From the NCBI RefSeq assembly GCF_000520995.1, contig NZ_JACA01000036.1, positions 62,001 to 126,000 of the forward strand: a DNA stretch of 64,000 bases, in the 5' to 3' direction. Below are positions 53,016 through 62,379 of this stretch, piece after piece; position 1 is the stretch's first letter, and each line of letters begins with the position of its first letter. The DNA comes from Aquimarina macrocephali JAMB N27 (GTDB taxonomy: Bacteria; Bacteroidota; Bacteroidia; Flavobacteriales; Flavobacteriaceae). Below the pieces are notes generated by a model, which saw only the letters and a list, made by a program, of their open reading frames with translations, had not been told where the DNA came from and searched no databases. A program made the position numbers and the translations under genes.

Positions 53016-55516
53016 AATCCTAATGCTGCTAAAATTTCTGGATAATCTTTATAAACTTCTCGAGCTGCCGCTTTTATGTCCGCCAAAGTAGCCGTTGATG
53101 TAACCTTACCACTGGTTCCGACTGCTTGCCCATTATAACCTATTATTCTTCTCCATGATTGTGTAATTACGTTATGTTCTTCTACTGTTAACACAATACT
53201 TTTCCATTTATTGGTATTACTCCCCAATAATTCTGTTAATTGTGCTACAAATCTTTGTTCAAACAAATGATGAAATTGAACACCTAAATCTGTTCTTGTT
53301 ATTTTTAATGTTTTAAACAAAGATACTAATCCTTCATAAGAAAGAATTCCAAATTTTTGAGCATGTTTAAAAGCAGCTAAAGATGAAACTTTTTCTAAAT
53401 TAAATATAATTTTACCGATTTCAGCAGACCTTATAACTGCTGGTAGTTTTTCTAATAGTTTAATGACTATTCCCCCAGTGACTTCTAGTAGAATATATTC
53501 TACAAAGGGCTGGAAAACTTCTGCAACTTGCAAAGGAATAAGGTAGTATTGGGTTTTGAATTTGAATTGTGTTTTATAGGTGTAATCATATAATGAATAC
53601 AATTCTGCATTGGATAATGATGGAAGATTTGGTGTTATAGCTTCAATATACCCACCTAATTCTGGTGAACCAAAAAGTTTAATCCATTTATTCATTCTCA
53701 CAATTTCTTTCATCGCCTTAGCTCTAGGGAAATTCTGATCTGTGACAAATGGAATTATATTAGAAGTATCTATAAAAGTTAAAATGGTTTGTTGAACAAA
53801 TTTTATATTTTCATCAGTGTATCCATCACTTTCTATAAAGTTCATCAGTTTGTTCGATTCCTTTCTCCAATTGGGATCATTTAGCCAATTGATCTGATCT
53901 ATTGATAAAGCTATCTTTTTATCTAAATCACGAACCCTTAATAAATGCTCAAATTGTGGCAAGTCATTTGCTTCATGAGCCAAGATGGCATCGACCTCAA
54001 TAGGATCTTCTAGGAACGAAGGGAAACGTATATCATTGTCCCATAGTATAGTTCCTCTAAATGCATTAAAATCTACACCTAATGGATATCGACCAAGATT
54101 TGCATATTCATAGGTTCTAAAATGGAAGAGATCATATGCCTGTTGCCCTGTAAATGCTGTGGACATATCATGATTATTATCTTTTAAAACTTCTATGACA
54201 AAATCACCAATAAATGCTTCGTTACGCTCAGGTAGTTGAGCTATTGAAGATAGCAAATTGCCTAAACCATTAAATTGACGTGAATTGCCAGAATTATGGT
54301 TTTCCATGTGGAATAACCTGTTTTTATTCTGCGCATCCTGAAAATCGATAGAGAATAATTGTCCGGTAGCTAAACTGTAATCATATTGATTATGTGGAAA
54401 TGGCGTGTTGGTAGCGTATGATTTAAACAAATCCTGAGTTAGTTTTAACCCATTGGTATTATATCGTTGATTCTCCAAATAGCTTTTAGTAGCCTTTTTA
54501 ATGTTACTTTGGGCTGATCCCAGTAAAAAATTTCGCTCATTTGCTCCAAATGAATTCACAGCATGATTAAACAAGGCAACATCATCAGGGGTTTCATTAA
54601 ATACAGGATGGGTATATCCATCCATTGGAGGATGAGTTCCATTAGTTCTGGCTGTAAGATTTGTGATATATTGAGTTTCATTATCTTCTAGGGTAAAGAT
54701 ATTATCAGGATTGCCAAATATGATATGAGGGATCCCCTGATTTTTCTGGTTATTGACCCAAACCATATATCGGGTCATAAAGCGTATAGCATCTTCATAG
54801 TCTAAAGAGGCGTAATGAACGACCAGGTGGCCAGCCAGAGTATTCGCGATGTACCCTTCTTTTAAGAACCGTTCAAGGCGACTGTTACGTATACCATACT
54901 CGGTAGCAGCAGAGCGTTGACTATTTCTGATACCTAACTGCTCATTTAATAAAGTATTAACCTCGGCATCGGTCATGTCCTTAAGAAATTTATCGTTATA
55001 TTTTAAATCTCCGTATATAGGATTTGCTGTTCCTTCCCGTTTTCTAATATCCAATAATTTAGCATGGACAGTGGAGCTTTGTAGGGCTGCATCATCATAC
55101 TTTTCTATAGATTTAAGAATGTTATCTACTTTGGTAAAATATTCACCCGCAAGCTTATTGGTTTCTACCTCTTTGAAATATTTCCTTTGGATGTTTTGAA
55201 AATTATAATCAGGAGATACTCCTGTTGGGCTATTATATTGCGCAAAATAATTTATACCTGTAATCGCAGTAGCTAATAACAATTCTTGTTCATATAACCA
55301 CTTGTCTTTTTCCGTACTTGTTTCTATCTGGCGGTTAAACTCACCTAATTCGAATCTGGCAATGCATAAACAGCTTCTTTCTGTACTGCTATTTTTCTCT
55401 TCGCAATCGATGCAGCTTTTTGTACCATCGTCTGAGTATTGGTATATCTGCGCATGGGTCATGTTGGATAGTAGGCATACCATACCTATTATCAGTAATT
55501 TATATATCGTTTTCAT
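53012..55516 (-). CDS. Large exported protein with HNH-like C-terminus, candidate toxin
   Basis: 834 residues. The signal peptide ends at NMTHAQ (near 23). A Cys pair SCIDCEEK and SCLCIARF lie just after it. The long middle region is helical and unassigned. The last ~90 residues read VQFHHLFEQRFVAQL ... VLTVEEHNVITQSWRRIIG: H749, H750 and E753 followed by EEH (779-781) are compatible with an HNH/treble-clef-type nuclease tip, as in polymorphic toxins. No T9SS sorting tail, so release may need another route. Followed by a coupled gene that could be its immunity protein. Confidence 0.6.
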   Translation of the reverse strand: MKTIYKLLIIGMVCLLSNMTHAQIYQYSDDGTKSCIDCEEKNSSTERSCLCIARFELGEFNRQIETSTEKDKWLYEQELLLATAITGINYFAQYNSPTGVSPDYNFQNIQRKYFKEVETNKLAGEYFTKVDNILKSIEKYDDAALQSSTVHAKLLDIRKREGTANPIYGDLKYNDKFLKDMTDAEVNTLLNEQLGIRNSQRSAATEYGIRNSRLERFLKEGYIANTLAGHLVVHYASLDYEDAIRFMTRYMVWVNNQKNQGIPHIIFGNPDNIFTLEDNETQYITNLTARTNGTHPPMDGYTHPVFNETPDDVALFNHAVNSFGANERNFLLGSAQSNIKKATKSYLENQRYNTNGLKLTQDLFKSYATNTPFPHNQYDYSLATGQLFSIDFQDAQNKNRLFHMENHNSGNSRQFNGLGNLLSSIAQLPERNEAFIGDFVIEVLKDNNHDMSTAFTGQQAYDLFHFRTYEYANLGRYPLGVDFNAFRGTILWDNDIRFPSFLEDPIEVDAILAHEANDLPQFEHLLRVRDLDKKIALSIDQINWLNDPNWRKESNKLMNFIESDGYTDENIKFVQQTILTFIDTSNIIPFVTDQNFPRAKAMKEIVRMNKWIKLFGSPELGGYIEAITPNLPSLSNAELYSLYDYTYKTQFKFKTQYYLIPLQVAEVFQPFVEYILLEVTGGIVIKLLEKLPAVIRSAEIGKIIFNLEKVSSLAAFKHAQKFGILSYEGLVSLFKTLKITRTDLGVQFHHLFEQRFVAQLTELLGSNTNKWKSIVLTVEEHNVITQSWRRIIGYNGQAVGTSGKVTSTATLADIKAAAREVYKDYPEILAALGL

Positions 55517-55540
55517 GTATGTGAATATTTGTAAGTTGGT

Positions 55541-57046
55541 TTATAGTTTTACAACAGTTTTAGAGTAGGGCATGCCATCTATGATCATCTGTATGACGTA
55601 TGTACCACTGGGCAGTGCAGTACTATCTACCGTAATGGTTTGTGTACCTCCTGCTATATTCTTCTGACTGGGTACGCTGATTTTTTGTTGACCATAAAAA
55701 TTGTAGACCCCTATTTTTACTTCGGCTGCCCGGTCTAGCGTATAGGTAATGGTAAACTGATTACCTATCGGGTTGGGTGACACCACTGCAAAATCTTTAC
55801 GAAGTGTTGGCGGCTCATTAGTTGTTTGAAGATTTCTTAACGAAGTCGATGCTGCTACAGATGGAGAAGAAGCACCTTCATGTACAATCATTCTAATCGG
55901 TGCTTTCATTACTTCCCCAAACTCAACAAGTTCTGCACCTTTGTATTTATCGGTATGAAACAGTAATGACTTAACGCCATCTACAGTACTTTCTCCAGCC
56001 TGTAACAGATTAATTTTATAAGTCACATTGCTTTTATCGGGATGATCTTTATAAAAGCGTGGTAATGAAAACTGGAGATCATCAAAATAAAAGTTCTTAG
56101 AGCGTCTAATTGTTCCAGTACCAGAAACCGTAGCCCCATTTATGGTAAAATCATAAGTAAATGGTTTATCCCCCGATTTGTTATCTACATTAAAAGTAAT
56201 GGTAATGGGTATTAAGCGTTTAACACCAGTACCGTACCAGTCAAACTCGATCAATTTTCCGGTAAAGGTTTTGTTTAATTTACGGGCATTGGCGGTATAA
56301 TGCCCTAAAGGTTTAGAACAAGCCGTGAGTTCTTCGGCAGAGATCTGTATCCAATCATTATTTTGTGAGGGTAGATGAGCAAGTAGCGTTTGGCTATTAA
56401 AAATATCATTGTCTTTTAATAGTTGTAATGCTCTTTGCTCATCTTTTTCTACTCCGTATCCAAAATAATACATCACGGCAAGCCAATGTTTTGCCATAGG
56501 GTGATTACTGGTTTCAAAAAGTTGTTTTGCAGCATCATAGTAGGTAGTTGAAGGAAATGGGGTAGCGGTATTCAACCCTTTCATAAAGATGTATCCTGCA
56601 CCATATTTACCTAAAGCTGGTTTATATGTGTTTACAGCAGCCCTGTTAAAATAGGTTTGTGCAAGCCCATAATTCTTTCCTTTGCCTATATAATTACCTT
56701 CATAATAATTAATGGCATGATCAATTTCAGCAGGACCATATTTGTTACTGGCTGCCATACTCATATAAACAAAGGCCGCATCATGCCCCATCACCGTAGA
56801 TGGACTATAAAGGTGTAACAATCCCCTAACATAAGAAGACTTAGGGTTACTAAAGAGAGCACATGGCGATATATACTCGATCATTTCATCGATTAGTGCT
56901 TTAGGATAATTTTCAAAGTTGGATTTATACTTTAAAATAAGCTCTGCTTTCTGATCGCAGGTTAAAGGTGTCGGTTCTTGTGCATAACTTTGATGCACTG
57001 ACATTAGGGCAAGGCATAGCAAGCCCCATACAAATGATTTGTTCAT
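55541..57046 (-). CDS. T9SS-sorted protein with Sel1-like repeats
   Basis: 501 residues. A signal peptide (WGLLCLALMSVHQSYAQ, near 23), Sel1/TPR-like helical repeats (about 80-215; AKHWLAVMYYFGYGVEKDEQRAL), a beta-rich middle and a C-terminal sorting domain (from about 425; VVSPNPIGNQFTITYTLDRAAEVKIGVYNFYGQQ ... GTYVIQMIIDG), the type A tail recognised by the type IX secretion system whose core genes open this window. It would be exported to the cell surface. It lies 24 nt upstream of the 834-aa gene on the same strand. Confidence 0.85.
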   Translation of the reverse strand: MNKSFVWGLLCLALMSVHQSYAQEPTPLTCDQKAELILKYKSNFENYPKALIDEMIEYISPCALFSNPKSSYVRGLLHLYSPSTVMGHDAAFVYMSMAASNKYGPAEIDHAINYYEGNYIGKGKNYGLAQTYFNRAAVNTYKPALGKYGAGYIFMKGLNTATPFPSTTYYDAAKQLFETSNHPMAKHWLAVMYYFGYGVEKDEQRALQLLKDNDIFNSQTLLAHLPSQNNDWIQISAEELTACSKPLGHYTANARKLNKTFTGKLIEFDWYGTGVKRLIPITITFNVDNKSGDKPFTYDFTINGATVSGTGTIRRSKNFYFDDLQFSLPRFYKDHPDKSNVTYKINLLQAGESTVDGVKSLLFHTDKYKGAELVEFGEVMKAPIRMIVHEGASSPSVAASTSLRNLQTTNEPPTLRKDFAVVSPNPIGNQFTITYTLDRAAEVKIGVYNFYGQQKISVPSQKNIAGGTQTITVDSTALPSGTYVIQMIIDGMPYSKTVVKL

Positions 57047-57534
57047 TTTAATGAATTTTAAGATGTTAATAAATTATTGGTATTATGCTAATTTGTGTAC
57101 ACGAAAGCTTTACCTATGGATACAAAGATCCACATGGCGGTTAGGAGTTGTACTCCTGTTTCAAACGTTTGATCAAGAAGTCAAAAACACGGCTCTAGGG
57201 TCTAGAATGTGAACCATTCATGGCTTCTGTTTTTTTGGGATATTATTGTCTGTGAAGACTGTGCTGTGTTGTTGTCATAAGTTGGATTTTTTAGGTTGTT
57301 AAAATTGATATTCTTGATGCAATATTAAAGCATGTGAGTTTCATTTTTCGGAACTCAGATATGTTGATAGTGTTAATGTTATGTGAAAAATCACTAAAGA
57401 AAGCATAAATAGGTGTTGGTGGATTTGGGCATGAATAATATCGGAGTACTTTATTTTTATGAATGGGGCTAAAGGAACAAAGCACCCGATATCTCTGGTT
57501 GGGGTAATTACGCAAACTCAACTTAAATGTATTT
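57047..57534. other. Intergenic stretch without a gene
   Basis: 488 nt; no credible coding sequence on either strand. Short inverted repeats such as GGAGT-TGT-ACTCC near 57146 are the only structure seen. It should hold the promoter of the T9SS/toxin-like operon. Confidence 0.5.
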
Positions 57535-58038
57535 TTATCCATTATTTTTCTTGTTACGACGCTCTCTGCTTCGCCATTTAGCTTTCAAAGATTTTATCAG
57601 TCCTCTAAACCACTCTCCTCTCAGTTCTGAAACTCGGTTATGTTCTGCACGGATCTGCTCTTCAAACATCTTATCATTAAGGACTTCGATCACCGTTTTC
57701 TGGATCATCACCTTATGATGATCATTTAACTGATTATAATTAGAGTGTTCATGTAAGACGTTGAGCATTTCATTCAAGAGAGCATCATCGCCTTGCGGGG
57801 TGGGATGGTGTTTCTTATTAATAAGAACATAGCGTCTTGTGCGATGGATTACATCAATGGCATGATCTGATGATACGTCTTTTTCAAAAAGGCGCATTGC
57901 CCATTTATAGATCATCATTTCATAACAGTCTTGATTAGCTACCCGTAACATAAAATCGCCCATATCAATATGGATAGATCGAATGATCGCTGCTAAAAAC
58001 TGATTACGGTGTTTATTAAACTCTACATTATCGTTCAT
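57535..58038 (-). CDS. Small helical protein of unknown function
   Basis: 167 residues, basic C-terminus (KSLKAKWRSRERRNKK), no signal or TM. Contains HxxY/W-rich helices (AAIIRSIHIDMGDFMLRVANQDCYEMMIYKWAMRLFEK). No family recognised. Stand-alone, leftward. Confidence 0.55.
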   Translation of the reverse strand: MNDNVEFNKHRNQFLAAIIRSIHIDMGDFMLRVANQDCYEMMIYKWAMRLFEKDVSSDHAIDVIHRTRRYVLINKKHHPTPQGDDALLNEMLNVLHEHSNYNQLNDHHKVMIQKTVIEVLNDKMFEEQIRAEHNRVSELRGEWFRGLIKSLKAKWRSRERRNKKNNG

Positions 58039-58118
58039 AGCTTTAAAGGTTTTGGGTGATTAGAACCGTGTTAATTTTTTCATAAGCATTTATTTTAAAG
58101 TGGAGCTAAAACAGACAA

Positions 58119-58307
58119 TCAGCATATATTTTTAATATGATTTTCAAGAGCTTCTATTTCTGAATCTCTTAGTTTTGAGCCATATTTAATGAACTTTTGA
58201 ATTCTTCCTCTTGGAATACCACATTCATTTTCCAATCCGCTTATATTGATTATAGTTTGATTTTTTATAAGCCAATACTCTATTTTCTTTCTACCTTTAG
58301 GTCTCAA
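58119..58307 (-). CDS. Small HTH-like DNA-binding protein
   Basis: 62 residues, basic N-terminus (MRPKGRKKIEYWL) and a helix-turn-helix-like centre (ISGLENECGIPRGRIQKFIKYGSKLRDSEIEALENHI). Divergent from the XRE gene at 58464, with two palindromes in between, so it is a candidate member of a divergent regulatory pair. Confidence 0.55.
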   Translation of the reverse strand: MRPKGRKKIEYWLIKNQTIINISGLENECGIPRGRIQKFIKYGSKLRDSEIEALENHIKNIC

Positions 58308-58330
58308 AATGTTTTGTTTTTAGATACGCT

Positions 58331-58346
58331 CGTGGAAATTTCCACG
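58331..58346. promoter_or_regulatory. 16-bp palindrome between divergent regulators
   Basis: CGTGGAAATTTCCACG, perfect, flanked on both sides by GCTCG. A TATCTTTG at 58379-58386 could be the promoter -7 element for the rightward gene. Confidence 0.6.
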
Positions 58347-58415
58347 CTCGATTTTTATTTCTTAAACATTTTCTTTAATATCTTTGTGAATACAGTCAAA
58401 TATAATAAAATTATT

Positions 58416-58429
58416 GCTGATTAATCAGC
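58416..58429. promoter_or_regulatory. 14-bp palindrome before the XRE gene
   Basis: GCTGATTAATCAGC, perfect, 35 nt before the ATG at 58464. A likely dimer operator. Confidence 0.6.
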
Positions 58430-58463
58430 TGAAATTGTATTTTTTTACACAAATCCCCCCTTT

Positions 58464-58868
58464 ATGAAGGATAAGATTAAAGAAATCATGGATTATTATG
58501 GTCTAAATCAGAAAGAGTTTGCTGATCGGATCAATGTATCTCCTCAAACCATAAGCGATGTGTTAAAGGAAAAACGCAATGCAGGAGATAAAATCATACA
58601 AGGCATTATAGAAGCCTTTGATGAAATTAATCCTCTATGGTTGATTAAGGATATTGGAGATATCTTGCTTGATAATGAGAAAATGCAAGAAATTAAAACC
58701 AAGAGAACCTTTCATGATCTGCATTTCAAAGACATAGAAGAGTTAGTATTATTTTGTGCTAAACATGAAGATGTTTTAATGCAGCATAAAGTGTTTTCTA
58801 ATATTATTGATAAAAATGCTGCCTTTCGTGTGTTAAAGCTGGTCAAGGGATATGGTGATAATAGCTAA
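58464..58868 (+). CDS. XRE-family regulator
   Basis: 134 residues. An HTH_3 domain at residues about 4-60 (MDYYGLNQKEFADRINVSPQTISDVLKEKR), then a linker and a helical C-terminal end (DIEELVLFCAKHEDVLMQHKVF). The length suits a Cro/CI-like regulator with a small dimerisation domain. Palindromes at 58331 and 58416 are candidate binding sites. Convergent with the small gene at 58886. Confidence 0.85.
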   Translation: MKDKIKEIMDYYGLNQKEFADRINVSPQTISDVLKEKRNAGDKIIQGIIEAFDEINPLWLIKDIGDILLDNEKMQEIKTKRTFHDLHFKDIEELVLFCAKHEDVLMQHKVFSNIIDKNAAFRVLKLVKGYGDNS

Positions 58869-58885
58869 CACCCTCCTCCCAATAT

Positions 58886-59119
58886 TTAGCTTATTTTAAA
58901 ATCCATATGTCTTAAAACAAATACTTGAAATTCGGAGGCTGAACGAAATTTAACACGCGCTTGATCATAGAGATCTTCTTTCAGGCGATCTATTTCTTTT
59001 TGTTGTTGTTCCAGGCACTCATCAATATCTTTTTCTATTTCTTTCTTTAAGCTTTTCCCAACAAAGGATAGTCCGACACGATCCTTTTTCAATATTTTCT
59101 TTCCTTCAGAGCGCTTCAT
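58886..59119 (-). CDS. Small coiled-coil protein
   Basis: 77 residues, basic and strongly helical (LKKEIEKDIDECLEQQQKEIDRLKEDLYDQARVKFRS). Its start codon overlaps the stop of the membrane protein gene by one base (TAATG), implying coupling. Unknown function, perhaps a cytoplasmic partner of that membrane protein. Confidence 0.6.
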   Translation of the reverse strand: MKRSEGKKILKKDRVGLSFVGKSLKKEIEKDIDECLEQQQKEIDRLKEDLYDQARVKFRSASEFQVFVLRHMDFKIS

Positions 59120-59925
59120 TACTTTTTTGACAGATTTTGTATTTCTCCTAAATAATCACTCACAAATTGCTTATGATCTTCTTCAGGGAGTTTGTTAATA
59201 TATTTTTTTCTGACATGTCCTGCGATAAAGTTTAGTAAGCGGTGGTTTTTGAGTTTTAAGTCAATTTGGGATAATTTATAGATGTAGCGCCCTATGATGA
59301 AAGAGATTAAACTTGCTGCTATTGCAAAGGCAAATAACAATAAAATATAAAGATATTCGGGTAAATCTGGCTTGGGGTAGAAAACCCAGATCACATAAAA
59401 ACCTCCAATAATCATAGATGTTAAGCTAAAAACGAGTGTGACTTTACGCCAGAAGAAATCTTCCTCCTTAAAGAAAAGAAGAAGCAAATATAATCCCATA
59501 AAAGACGTAACAACGGGAACACCTAAATGCCCTAATAAGATCTTCATGCTTTTAAACCCGTGTACTTTTTGCGCTTTGGCGGCCGCTTTATATTTCTTTT
59601 TTAAAACCTCTGACTCTTTTTCTAAGTTTAGAACCAGAGGAATTTGATTGGTAAGTTCACTGTGGAGATATTCTTTTGAAATCATTCCTTGATGATACTC
59701 ATCTAAACAGATCTTTAAATTATCATCTGCCAGAATCCTTTCATCATCAACTGTGATATATGCATTTTCAGCGGCAATGAGTGCTACACTTTTTTTAGGA
59801 AAAAAGACAGCAATAAATGCAATCGTAAATGATCCAGTGATCAGCAGCGTAATCACACTAATTTTAAAAAATTGTGCTCCTTTCTTATGGGTCTTAGTCT
59901 CGTGTTCCGACGGTTTCTGCTTCAT
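59119..59925 (-). CDS. Four-TM membrane protein of unknown function
   Basis: 268 residues with hydrophobic segments at about 23-45, 130-152, 160-182 and 190-212, a periplasmic loop between the first two and a basic cytoplasmic tail. No known domain. Starts inside the 3' end of the lipoprotein gene (32-nt overlap) and overlaps the coiled-coil gene, so the three genes form one operon. Confidence 0.65.
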   Translation of the reverse strand: MKQKPSEHETKTHKKGAQFFKISVITLLITGSFTIAFIAVFFPKKSVALIAAENAYITVDDERILADDNLKICLDEYHQGMISKEYLHSELTNQIPLVLNLEKESEVLKKKYKAAAKAQKVHGFKSMKILLGHLGVPVVTSFMGLYLLLLFFKEEDFFWRKVTLVFSLTSMIIGGFYVIWVFYPKPDLPEYLYILLLFAFAIAASLISFIIGRYIYKLSQIDLKLKNHRLLNFIAGHVRKKYINKLPEEDHKQFVSDYLGEIQNLSKK

Positions 59926-60067
59926 CTTTATCTATGGCGCTCAACTCGATATTTGATGTTTCAATTGTCTCACCTTCGATTGTTTCATTTTCAATTGTAT
60001 CTGCTTCACATCCAGTTAATGAGGCTGAAAAAATAACAAGCAAAAGGGAATAAAAAAAAGTTTTCAT
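59894..60067 (-). CDS. Small lipoprotein (57 residues)
   Basis: 57 residues, MKTFFYSLLLVIFSASLTGC followed by a short acidic tail (the lipobox LTGC gives Cys20). The mature part carries repeated IE[N/G]ETIE units and ends in DEAETVGTRD. Small lipoproteins of this kind are common in Flavobacteriaceae accessory regions. The 3' end overlaps the membrane protein gene by 32 nt in the same direction. First gene of the operon. Confidence 0.7.
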   Translation of the reverse strand: MKTFFYSLLLVIFSASLTGCEADTIENETIEGETIETSNIELSAIDKDEAETVGTRD

Positions 60068-60559
60068 GTCTTTGGTTTTTAAAGTTATATTCGTAAATAT
60101 AAAATTTCACCAAAGTCTTTATCTCTATTTTCTGTAACAATTCATCTCATATTCAAGTTTAGCTGATTTAACATTCGTTTAGTGGTAAAATTACTACATA
60201 AAATGCAATTTTAATTACGGTTTTTCCGTAGTTTTTTAAGCTTTTGTTGATGAGTAAAATTATAGCTTACGGAAAGCCGTAACATTTCCCTCGTCAGGGA
60301 ATATTACTATTATCGTGCCGTATCACGTTATAAGTCTTTTGTGTAAATTTCCATGATTGCACCTAAATTGCGGTTCAAATCATATAAATTTAACACTGTG
60401 AAAAATGTCAATATCTCACTCCCCACGCACTCTTCAACACTATAAAAACTCATCTGGATCTTCATAAAAAATACAATTATTGCAATTTACAAATTTACGA
60501 CCATATTCACGCACTGCAATGCGTAAATTATATGCTCCTTTTCTTTAACATTTGACCTT
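60068..60559. other. Intergenic stretch with small inverted repeats
   Basis: 492 nt, no gene seen. It contains TTACGG/CCGTAA-type repeats near 60217-60232 and 60278-60292 and a hairpin TCCCT-CGTC-AGGGA (about 60287-60302), compatible with a regulator-binding region for the HTH gene at 60560. Confidence 0.45.
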
Positions 60560-60790
60560 ATGGTGAATGAAGTACATAAAGAAAAAATAGAAAGGATTGG
60601 CGCAAAACTAAAAGCCCTCAGATTAAAGGCGGGTTATACAAGCTATGAAACCTTTGCAGTTGATCACGGATTTTCAAGACGAAATTATTGGGCTTTGGAA
60701 AAAGGAACAAACTTTAAGATAGAATCCCTTCTCCTTCTTTTAGATGTTCATAAACTCACTCTGGCGGAATTCTTTCAAGATTTAGAATGA
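60560..60790 (+). CDS. Small HTH regulator (76 residues)
   Basis: 76 residues, XRE-like HTH (IGAKLKALRLKAGYTSYETFAVDHGFSRRNYWALEKGTNFKIESLLLLLDVHKLTLAEFF). Same length and pattern (helix, YE/YK, FA.DH, F.....YW..E.G.N.K.E) as the gene at 62990, so the two are paralogues. Likely a DNA-binding regulator of the local genes; target unknown. Confidence 0.75.
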   Translation: MVNEVHKEKIERIGAKLKALRLKAGYTSYETFAVDHGFSRRNYWALEKGTNFKIESLLLLLDVHKLTLAEFFQDLE

Positions 60791-60814
60791 TATTTTATGA
60801 AGTAAGATGTTTTA

Positions 60815-61072
60815 TTAAGCTTCTATAATACTAGACAATATCATGCCAACGGCCATTCCTATAACTAAAGATTTTATATGCATATTATGAGGAATTTTAG
60901 GAACATAAGTTTTAACAACATGCATAAAAATGGCAATGAAAAAGAACCAAAACGGCGCCCCCCAAATCCCGAAGCCATCTTTTATTTCAAAAACAATATA
61001 AAAAAAGACCCAGCCTAAAAACACGCCTATAATTCCAAGATACGTACAAAATATAATGTCTTTAAAACGCAT
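60815..61072 (-). CDS. Small membrane protein
   Basis: 85 residues with three hydrophobic segments (about 6-27, 35-51, 66-84). No known family. Convergent with the HTH gene at 60560. AT-rich codons. Confidence 0.55.
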   Translation of the reverse strand: MRFKDIIFCTYLGIIGVFLGWVFFYIVFEIKDGFGIWGAPFWFFFIAIFMHVVKTYVPKIPHNMHIKSLVIGMAVGMILSSIIEA

Positions 61073-61512
61073 GCCAATATATTAAGCGGATTAATCCTCT
61101 GATTGTTCCTTAAATATAATCAATTTTAGTGATCTCTCATGTGTGCGTTCCTAGCCATTATTGACCTGTCTTGATTTTAAGTTTATTTGTTTAAGTAGGT
61201 TTGGATGGTTGCTTTTTCTTTCGGTGCGACTAGTGAGTACCAGCTACGTTTTTTTAACGTAAAGAGCTGGGTACGATCTAGCAGAAAGGAAAACTATGTT
61301 TAAAGGTTTATATTGCCTTCAAATAAAAATACGGAAAGTGAATATCACTCTCCGTATTAAAATTAGCTAAACTCAGAAGTCATCCGATATTTCGCAGTTT
61401 CGGGTGGCTTCGATTTCTATTATATGCCCTATTTATTAATATGATGTCAAGTTTTGTATTTATGGGACTTTTATGTTAGAATACTTAAAATTGAACGTGA
61501 AAAAGAAGAACA
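61073..61512. other. Non-coding stretch with two hairpins
   Basis: 440 nt without a gene. A long stem-loop at 61237-61274 pairs GTACCAGCT with AGCTGG(G)TAC around an inner ACGTT/AACGT stem; a second hairpin at 61331-61355 pairs ACGGAAAGTG with CACTCTCCGT (one mismatch). A structured RNA or transcription signals are possible. Confidence 0.5.
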
Positions 61513-62379
61513 ATGGTTCAGGTTGAAAACATCATAGAAAAAGGCAGTCTAACCGCCCTCTTCCAAGCAAATACGCTATTGGAAGATCTTAATGCGACTC
61601 CAGACGTTAACCTTACAACCGAAAAAACCAATGCGCTCAATCTAAAACGTCATAATTTAACTCTTAATGACATGGCAGATAAAGTTGGTTTAATGGAAAC
61701 TAATTCCACGGCCAAGAGTCAAAAACAGCTCACACCTAAAGATGAGAAGCAAAAACAAAATCTTGTCATGTCGGACTTTCTTATTCGTCTTGAAGCGGCC
61801 AGACAATCAGCCCAGGATATGCATAACCTCATTGATATGCGCCTTGAACAAATTAATATTGATCTTAGCGAAGCACAAATTGCACGTGACACTCTACAAC
61901 AAGAAGCGGATATTGTTTCAGATGCACTAGATAGATTTGAGGCAACAGGTCAGTTTGGCCTTAACGAAGATGGTACGTTTAAAAATGACGTCCTTGAAAG
62001 TGCTATTCAAGACTATGAAGCGGAGCATGGTGAAATTGATCGAGATAATACCGCCCTCCTCGACCATATTTTATCTTCCAAACTGGAAGAGTATTCTGAG
62101 AAAATTGGTGCGCTTGATAGTAATATTGAACAATTGGAAAAAGATAAAATTCATTACACTCATTTAGATGAAAAACTAAATGAAGCCGAATCTAAAATGA
62201 ATAGCGATGATCCGAATATGCAACAAGATGGTATGGATGATCTAAGTGCCATTGAGAAGAATTTACAAGAAAGCCTCTCTGTAAACAAAGAGGCTGATAT
62301 AACTTCGAATGAAGTAGCAGAGCAACATATTCAAGACCTTTCATCAAAAGCAATATTTGTAACCGCTCCTAAATTTTAA
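61513..62379 (+). CDS. Coiled-coil element protein of unknown function
   Basis: 288 residues, acidic, with a coiled coil at about 85-150 and another at 180-225, a Gln/Asp-rich end and no TM or signal. The less AT-rich codon use resembles the relaxase segment rather than the host genes. Its last 4 nt overlap the convergent gene. Structural or replication-associated roles are possible; none is supported. Confidence 0.6.
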   Translation: MVQVENIIEKGSLTALFQANTLLEDLNATPDVNLTTEKTNALNLKRHNLTLNDMADKVGLMETNSTAKSQKQLTPKDEKQKQNLVMSDFLIRLEAARQSAQDMHNLIDMRLEQINIDLSEAQIARDTLQQEADIVSDALDRFEATGQFGLNEDGTFKNDVLESAIQDYEAEHGEIDRDNTALLDHILSSKLEEYSEKIGALDSNIEQLEKDKIHYTHLDEKLNEAESKMNSDDPNMQQDGMDDLSAIEKNLQESLSVNKEADITSNEVAEQHIQDLSSKAIFVTAPKF

